DNA of 14,968 bases from JASGDB01 sp049841315 (GTDB lineage Bacteria; Bacteroidota; Bacteroidia; Flavobacteriales; Weeksellaceae): positions 1 to 14,968 of the forward strand of contig JASGDB010000107.1 of assembly GCA_049841315.1 (NCBI GenBank), in the 5' to 3' direction. The number at the start of each line of letters is the position of its first letter. Position 1 is the first letter of the stretch. The position numbers were made by a program, and so were the translations under genes. A model generated the notes under the pieces. The model was not told where the DNA came from, made no database searches, and was given only the letters and a program-made list of their open reading frames with translations. This document shows, piece after piece, positions 11,357 through 14,968 of this stretch.

Positions 11357-13954
11357 TTGCTCAAAACCAGCTTCAAAAATATATTACAAATTTCAATTAT
11401 CCTAATTTTTAACAGTTTTTTTGCACAAAACCAAGCCGGAAAAACTGTTGAAAACACGATAGTTAACGATTCTATACCCCAAAAAGACACGATTAAGGTA
11501 AAAAAAGAATCCCTCGAAGATGTACTCCATACCAAAGCGGAAAGCCAGAGAACCGACCCGCCGAAAAAGATGATGTACCTGAACAAAAAAGCCAATGTAA
11601 AGTATCAGGACATGGAAATCGATGCGGATTATATCTCGATAGACCTTGATAAACGATTGATATACGCGCGCGGAGAGCTGGATTCTTTAGGAAAAATTAA
11701 AACTCCCGTAATCACCAATCAGGGAGGAAAAAAAGTTGAGGTTAACGAATTTACCTATAATTACAGAACCCGGCAGGCAATCGCCCTCAACGCGAGAACC
11801 GAAGAAAGCGAAGGCGTAATTGTCGCCCAAAAAACAAAAAAATACAACGATTCCGTATATTTTATGCGACGCGGAATCTATACCACGGATGAATATTTTT
11901 TGAAGAAAAAAGATTCTCTCGCCGATTATCACCTTTCCGCTCCGAATATCAAATTAATAAAAGGAAAAGAAAAATCGCAGGTGATTACTGGGCCGATACA
12001 GATGTACATCGAGCAGGTTCCTACGCCGTTGATTATGCCTTTTGCCATTCTTCCGTTTTCGGACAAACGGTCTGCCGGAATCCTGATTCCGAGTTTCGGG
12101 GAGCGTGAAGATGTGGGGTTTTTCCTCAACGGATTGGGATATTATCAGCCGATTGGCGAACATTTTGACCTGAAAATCCTCACCGATATTTACACCAAAG
12201 GAAGCTGGAATCTCCGCCCGGAAATGAATTATAAGAAAAATTACCGCTATTCCGGAAATTTCTCTGCGGATTTCGGAACTACGGTGCGCGGTATCAAAGG
12301 GCTGGATGATTATTCCAAATCCTCTACTTACAGAATTGCATGGAAGCACAGCCAGGACAGTAAAGCAAATCCGTATTTCACATTCTCTGCTTCCGTGGAT
12401 ATGGTGAGTACAAAGTTTTACAACAATACCATTAACAATAATTATCTCTTTAACCAGAATAACCTCAACGCACAGCAGAACTCGAGTATCAGCGTAACCA
12501 AACGATTTCTGACACTGCCGGTAACCATTACCGGAAATGCTTCCTATTCGCAGAATTTTTCTACAGGGCTTGCAGACCTCAGGCTTCCGCAGATGACGGT
12601 TGCGATTAATCAGTTTTATCTTTTCAAGCCGAGAAGCGGAGGAATGAGACAGGGGCTTCTGGAAAACATTACCGTCAATACCGGTTTGAACCTTAATAAT
12701 TACGTAAACACTACGGAAAGCGAGCTTTTCAAAGCCGAAATGTGGGACAAAATGCAGACCGGACTGAAAAACAACATCGCATTGGGAACCAATACCACGA
12801 TTGCAAAATATTTTACTTTTTCGCTTTCGGCATCCGTTGACAATGCCCTCACAACCAAAACGCTTACCCGAAGCTACAATCCGCTGACCAATGAAGTAGA
12901 CAATACTTATAATAAAAAAATCGCAGGATATTCATCATTTTCCACTTCGGCGAGTTTGCAAACGGTGCTGTACGGAACGAAAATCTTTAAAAAAGATTCA
13001 AAAATACAGGGAATCCGCCACATGATGACCCCGTCGCTGAGTTTTACGTATTCCCCCGATTTCGGAGACCCGAAGTTTGGGTATTACAAAAATTATTACA
13101 ACGACAGAGGCGAGCTTACGCCGTATTCTATTTTTGACGGAGGAATTATCGGTTCACCGTCTTCGGGATTACAGCAGGCCATCGGAATCAGTATCGGGAA
13201 CAATCTCGAAATGAAAGTGAAAGCAAAAAACGATTCCACCGGAGTAAAGAAAATTAAAATTTTTGAAACCCTGAATTTCAGCACAAGCTACAATTTCGCC
13301 GCAGAAAAATACAAATGGTCGAATTTCACTTTTTCGGGGCAGACTTCTTTGTTTGAAGGAAAGCTCAGCATGAATACGCAACTTGTTCTCGATCCTTACG
13401 AAGTGGTTTTCCAGGCGGATTCGGATACCGGCGTGAGAACGGAAAATTTCGGAAAATTCAGGATTCAGGGATTCAGTGCACAGCTTTCTTATCCTTTGAG
13501 CGAAGCGATTTTCGGGAAGAAGGAAGACAAAGATGCTTCAAAAAAATACAATACAATAGGAGAAATCCGCAACGAAGTCTATTATTTCGATGAAAACAAT
13601 TATGCGAGGTTCAGCCAGCCGTGGACACTGAATGTGAGCGCGCAGTACGGATATTCGAGGCAACTGACGAAATTCGGAACAACAGTCGCTTCCATGGGAT
13701 TGGACGGAAATATAAAGCTGACACCGTACTGGAGCGTAAACGGAAGCACGCATTACGATTTTGTAAGCAAAGAGCTTGCCTATACCAGACTTGGATTTTC
13801 AAGAGACCAGAGGAGTTTCACGATTAATTTCAACTGGATACCTTTCGGGCAGTATAAAGTGTACGATTTCTTCATCGGCATCAAAGCCAATATCCTTTCT
13901 GATGCATTGAAATATAAAGATAAGAGTTTTACACAGCCGAATGCGCCGTTTTAA
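11357..13954 (+). CDS. lptD: LptD-like outer-membrane LPS assembly protein
   Basis: This 865-residue protein is the Bacteroidota form of LptD, the beta-barrel that with LptE inserts lipopolysaccharide in the outer leaflet of the outer membrane. A signal peptide (LKTSFKNILQISIILIFNSFFA) is cleaved near residue 23. Residues about 75-200 form an OstA/LptA-like periplasmic domain (DMEIDADYISIDLDKRLIYARG, VNEFTYNYRTRQA). The rest is barrel, with LPFSDKRSAGILIPSFGERED near 230-250 and many alternating aromatic strands. It ends in phenylalanine, the usual outer-membrane-protein signal. The start codon is TTG at 11357: a stop (TAG, 11348-11350) lies just upstream in frame, there is no ATG before residue 71, and only this start keeps the signal peptide. 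It is divergent from the amidase and followed by ridA, which has its own -7 box. Confidence 0.92.
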   Translation: MLKTSFKNILQISIILIFNSFFAQNQAGKTVENTIVNDSIPQKDTIKVKKESLEDVLHTKAESQRTDPPKKMMYLNKKANVKYQDMEIDADYISIDLDKRLIYARGELDSLGKIKTPVITNQGGKKVEVNEFTYNYRTRQAIALNARTEESEGVIVAQKTKKYNDSVYFMRRGIYTTDEYFLKKKDSLADYHLSAPNIKLIKGKEKSQVITGPIQMYIEQVPTPLIMPFAILPFSDKRSAGILIPSFGEREDVGFFLNGLGYYQPIGEHFDLKILTDIYTKGSWNLRPEMNYKKNYRYSGNFSADFGTTVRGIKGLDDYSKSSTYRIAWKHSQDSKANPYFTFSASVDMVSTKFYNNTINNNYLFNQNNLNAQQNSSISVTKRFLTLPVTITGNASYSQNFSTGLADLRLPQMTVAINQFYLFKPRSGGMRQGLLENITVNTGLNLNNYVNTTESELFKAEMWDKMQTGLKNNIALGTNTTIAKYFTFSLSASVDNALTTKTLTRSYNPLTNEVDNTYNKKIAGYSSFSTSASLQTVLYGTKIFKKDSKIQGIRHMMTPSLSFTYSPDFGDPKFGYYKNYYNDRGELTPYSIFDGGIIGSPSSGLQQAIGISIGNNLEMKVKAKNDSTGVKKIKIFETLNFSTSYNFAAEKYKWSNFTFSGQTSLFEGKLSMNTQLVLDPYEVVFQADSDTGVRTENFGKFRIQGFSAQLSYPLSEAIFGKKEDKDASKKYNTIGEIRNEVYYFDENNYARFSQPWTLNVSAQYGYSRQLTKFGTTVASMGLDGNIKLTPYWSVNGSTHYDFVSKELAYTRLGFSRDQRSFTINFNWIPFGQYKVYDFFIGIKANILSDALKYKDKSFTQPNAPF
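11374..11381 (-). promoter_or_regulatory. Possible -7 box for the amidase gene, inside the lptD 5' end
   Basis: On the minus strand 11381 to 11374 reads TATTTTTG (TAnnTTTG), 71 bases before the amidase ATG at 11302. It lies within the first codons of lptD, so the two divergent promoters would overlap. No -33 element is seen, and this is a weak call. Confidence 0.3.
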
Positions 13955-13969
13955 TAATCGGAATTGTTA

Positions 13970-13977
13970 TATATTTG
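13970..13977 (+). promoter_or_regulatory. Putative -7 box for ridA
   Basis: TATATTTG matches TAnnTTTG and lies 20 bases before the ridA ATG at 13998. It sits just past the lptD stop (13954), suggesting ridA and the next gene can be transcribed independently of lptD. No ideal -33 element is present. Confidence 0.5.
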
Positions 13978-13997
13978 CGAAAACATTTTTATTCATC

Positions 13998-14378
13998 ATG
14001 AAAAAAATCATATCCACTCCCCATGCACCATCAGCCATCGGCCCGTATGCGCAGGCGAACCTGATAAACGGAGTATTATACATATCGGGGCAGATTCCGG
14101 TAGATTCTGCAACAGGAAAGCTGGTAGAGGGTATTGAAAAAGAAACGCATCAGGTGATGAAGAACCTGAAAGCAGTTCTCGAAGCGGCAGGAATGGATTT
14201 TAAAAATGTTGTGAAAGCCACCATTTTCTTGAAAAATATGGATGATTTTTCCGTGATGAATGAGATTTATGCTTCCTATCTGGATGCCGGACATTATCCT
14301 GCGAGAGAAACCGTACAAGTCTCTTGTCTTCCGAAAAATGTAGATATTGAAATTTCAATGATTGCCCATCAGTTTTAA
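13998..14378 (+). CDS. ridA: RidA family enamine/imine deaminase
   Basis: RidA hydrolyses reactive 2-aminoacrylate and related enamines released by pyridoxal-phosphate enzymes, preventing damage to other enzymes. The 126-residue product begins MKKIISTPHAPSAIGPYAQA, the characteristic RidA N-terminus with Y17. It contains LYISGQIPVDSATG (28-40), the conserved stretch GMDFKNVVKATIFLKNMDDF and the active-site arginine R103 in PARETVQVSCLPKNVDIEIS, followed by E118. Length and motifs are those of the archetypal trimeric enzyme. The open frame extends upstream to 13941, but ATG 13998 matches the family start exactly and follows a -7 box. Its stop codon overlaps by one base the ATG of the next gene, so the two are translationally coupled. 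Confidence 0.95.
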   Translation: MKKIISTPHAPSAIGPYAQANLINGVLYISGQIPVDSATGKLVEGIEKETHQVMKNLKAVLEAAGMDFKNVVKATIFLKNMDDFSVMNEIYASYLDAGHYPARETVQVSCLPKNVDIEISMIAHQF

Positions 14379-14833
14379 TGAATTTTCTCAGAAATACCAT
14401 AGGAGTTCTTGTTGGCTTAGGCGTTGCGGCGCTGATTATCTCTTTAGGAATCAGGCTGAATCCGTCATGGGTCAACTATCCGGTATATACGCCTTTCCAG
14501 CGTTGGGAAACACTCCTTCGCTCCGTTGAAGATAATACGTATTTTTTTGTGGCACTGCTGATTTCCTCCGGAATCGCATCAACTGTTGGCGGTGTGGTAA
14601 CGGCAAGTATCGTAAAGTATGCGAAAGTGGCGTATGCTATTCTCATTGGGTTTATCCTGCTTTTTGCTGCCATGCTGGATATTATTATTTTTCCGTATCA
14701 TCCCACGTTTTACAAAATCATGATTTTCCTTACATTCTTTCCTTTCGCATGGATGGGCGGGAAAATAACAGAGATTATTTTTAAGCGGAAAAAGAAAAAA
14801 GAAAAAACAGAACTCAAAAAGAGTAGTCAATAA
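14378..14833 (+). CDS. Small four-helix membrane protein of unknown function
   Basis: I do not recognise the family of this 151-residue protein. Four hydrophobic helices can be seen at about residues 7-24, 54-75, 84-105 and 112-134. The last 16 residues are very basic (KRKKKKEKTELKKSSQ), which places the C-terminus in the cytoplasm by the positive-inside rule. A longer loop at 25-53 containing PSWVNYPVYTPFQRWE would then be internal or external depending on topology. The second helix pair contains glycine-rich packing motifs (SSGIASTVGGVVTAS). There is no Cys, His or charged pair in the membrane that would suggest an enzyme or transporter mechanism. Its ATG overlaps the ridA stop (TAATG), so it is co-translated with ridA. 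Confidence 0.8.
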   Translation: MNFLRNTIGVLVGLGVAALIISLGIRLNPSWVNYPVYTPFQRWETLLRSVEDNTYFFVALLISSGIASTVGGVVTASIVKYAKVAYAILIGFILLFAAMLDIIIFPYHPTFYKIMIFLTFFPFAWMGGKITEIIFKRKKKKEKTELKKSSQ

Positions 14834-14968
14834 AAAAATTTGGGCTCTTCGCCATTTTGTATGGAAAAAAAATATCCATATTATTTTAAAATGACCTCGG
14901 AAACGGAGGCGTTAAAAATTTTAAAGAATTTTCGTTAAGAAATCGACCAGATTCGCCGATTCCATTGA
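14834..14968. other. Right-edge non-coding stretch with short palindromes
   Basis: No gene is supported. A phrase GGGCTCTTCGCCATTTTG begins at 14842. A 6-bp dyad TATGGA/TCCATA spans 14860-14880 and a short dyad CCTC/GAGG lies at 14895-14909. An ATG at 14861 opens a frame of only 25 codons. The first phrase resembles ends of ISL3-type insertion sequences (often GGCTCTTCG), but only one end would be in the window and no transposase is visible. Confidence 0.4.

Noticed and set aside
11954..12349. 131-codon minus-strand open frame inside lptD
   Set aside because: Shadow of the barrel-coding strand, with no recognisable domain; lptD has clear family motifs.
14861..14938. 25-codon open frame starting MEKKYPYYFKMTSETEAL
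   Set aside because: Composition is protein-like, but it stops after 25 codons, overlaps a palindrome and has no homologue I recognise; possibly a gene remnant, not supportable.
1..14968. CRISPR array, defence island, prophage, toxin-antitoxin pair or biosynthetic cluster
   Set aside because: I looked for regularly spaced repeats, nucleases, integrases, paired small genes and modular enzymes on both strands and saw none; the genes are mainly housekeeping.

Overview
This window looks like ordinary chromosomal core sequence from a flavobacterium of the Weeksellaceae type (Chryseobacterium, Kaistella, Elizabethkingia or a close relative). The evidence is AT-rich DNA, proteins that read as Bacteroidota orthologues (a Bacteroidota-type LptD, an NtrY-like kinase, DusB, an FtsE-like ATPase), few Shine-Dalgarno sites, and many TAnnTTTG -7 boxes, two of them with an exact TTTG-N19 partner upstream. 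The genus is inferred from overall resemblance, not from a search.

Layout. 1-396: non-coding, with a cluster of small palindromes and one repeat of the GTCATTG...CAATGAC type. 397-2448 (+): M3 zinc oligopeptidase carrying an in-frame G/C-rich palindromic insert. 2486-2726 (+): frameshifted HTH (XRE) regulator remnant. 2821-3912 (-): pdxA, divergent from 3959-4543 (+) riboflavin synthase, followed without a gap by an NtrY-like sensor kinase (4544-6001) and then a TrmN6-type tRNA methyltransferase (6007-6702). 6711-7424 (-): FtsE-like ATPase, convergent with trmN6, with its likely terminator lying antisense inside trmN6. 7578-7733 (-): rpmH (51 aa). 7956-8954 (-): dusB. 9124-9195 (-): tRNA-Glu. 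9207-9461 (-): rpsT. 9521-9853 (-): small unknown protein. 9876-9947 (-): second tRNA-Glu. 10013-11302 (-): secreted N-acetylmuramoyl-L-alanine amidase, divergent from 11357-13954 (+) LptD. 13998-14378 (+): ridA, overlapping a small four-helix membrane protein (14378-14833). The last 135 bases hold no gene I can support.

How it fits together. Themes are translation (rpmH, rpsT, two tRNA-Glu genes, dusB, trmN6), envelope biogenesis (amidase and LptD, divergent; FtsE-like ATPase) and cofactor synthesis (pdxA for pyridoxal phosphate, ribE for riboflavin, divergent). I see no defence island, CRISPR array, prophage or biosynthetic cluster. The most unusual item is the 57-bp palindromic element inside the peptidase gene: exactly 19 codons long, it leaves the frame open and so adds a peptide next to the catalytic domain. 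Other points worth a second look are the terminator embedded antisense in trmN6, the tRNA-Glu genes sharing transcripts with protein genes, the TTG start of lptD, the near-leaderless dusB, and the decayed regulator downstream of the peptidase.
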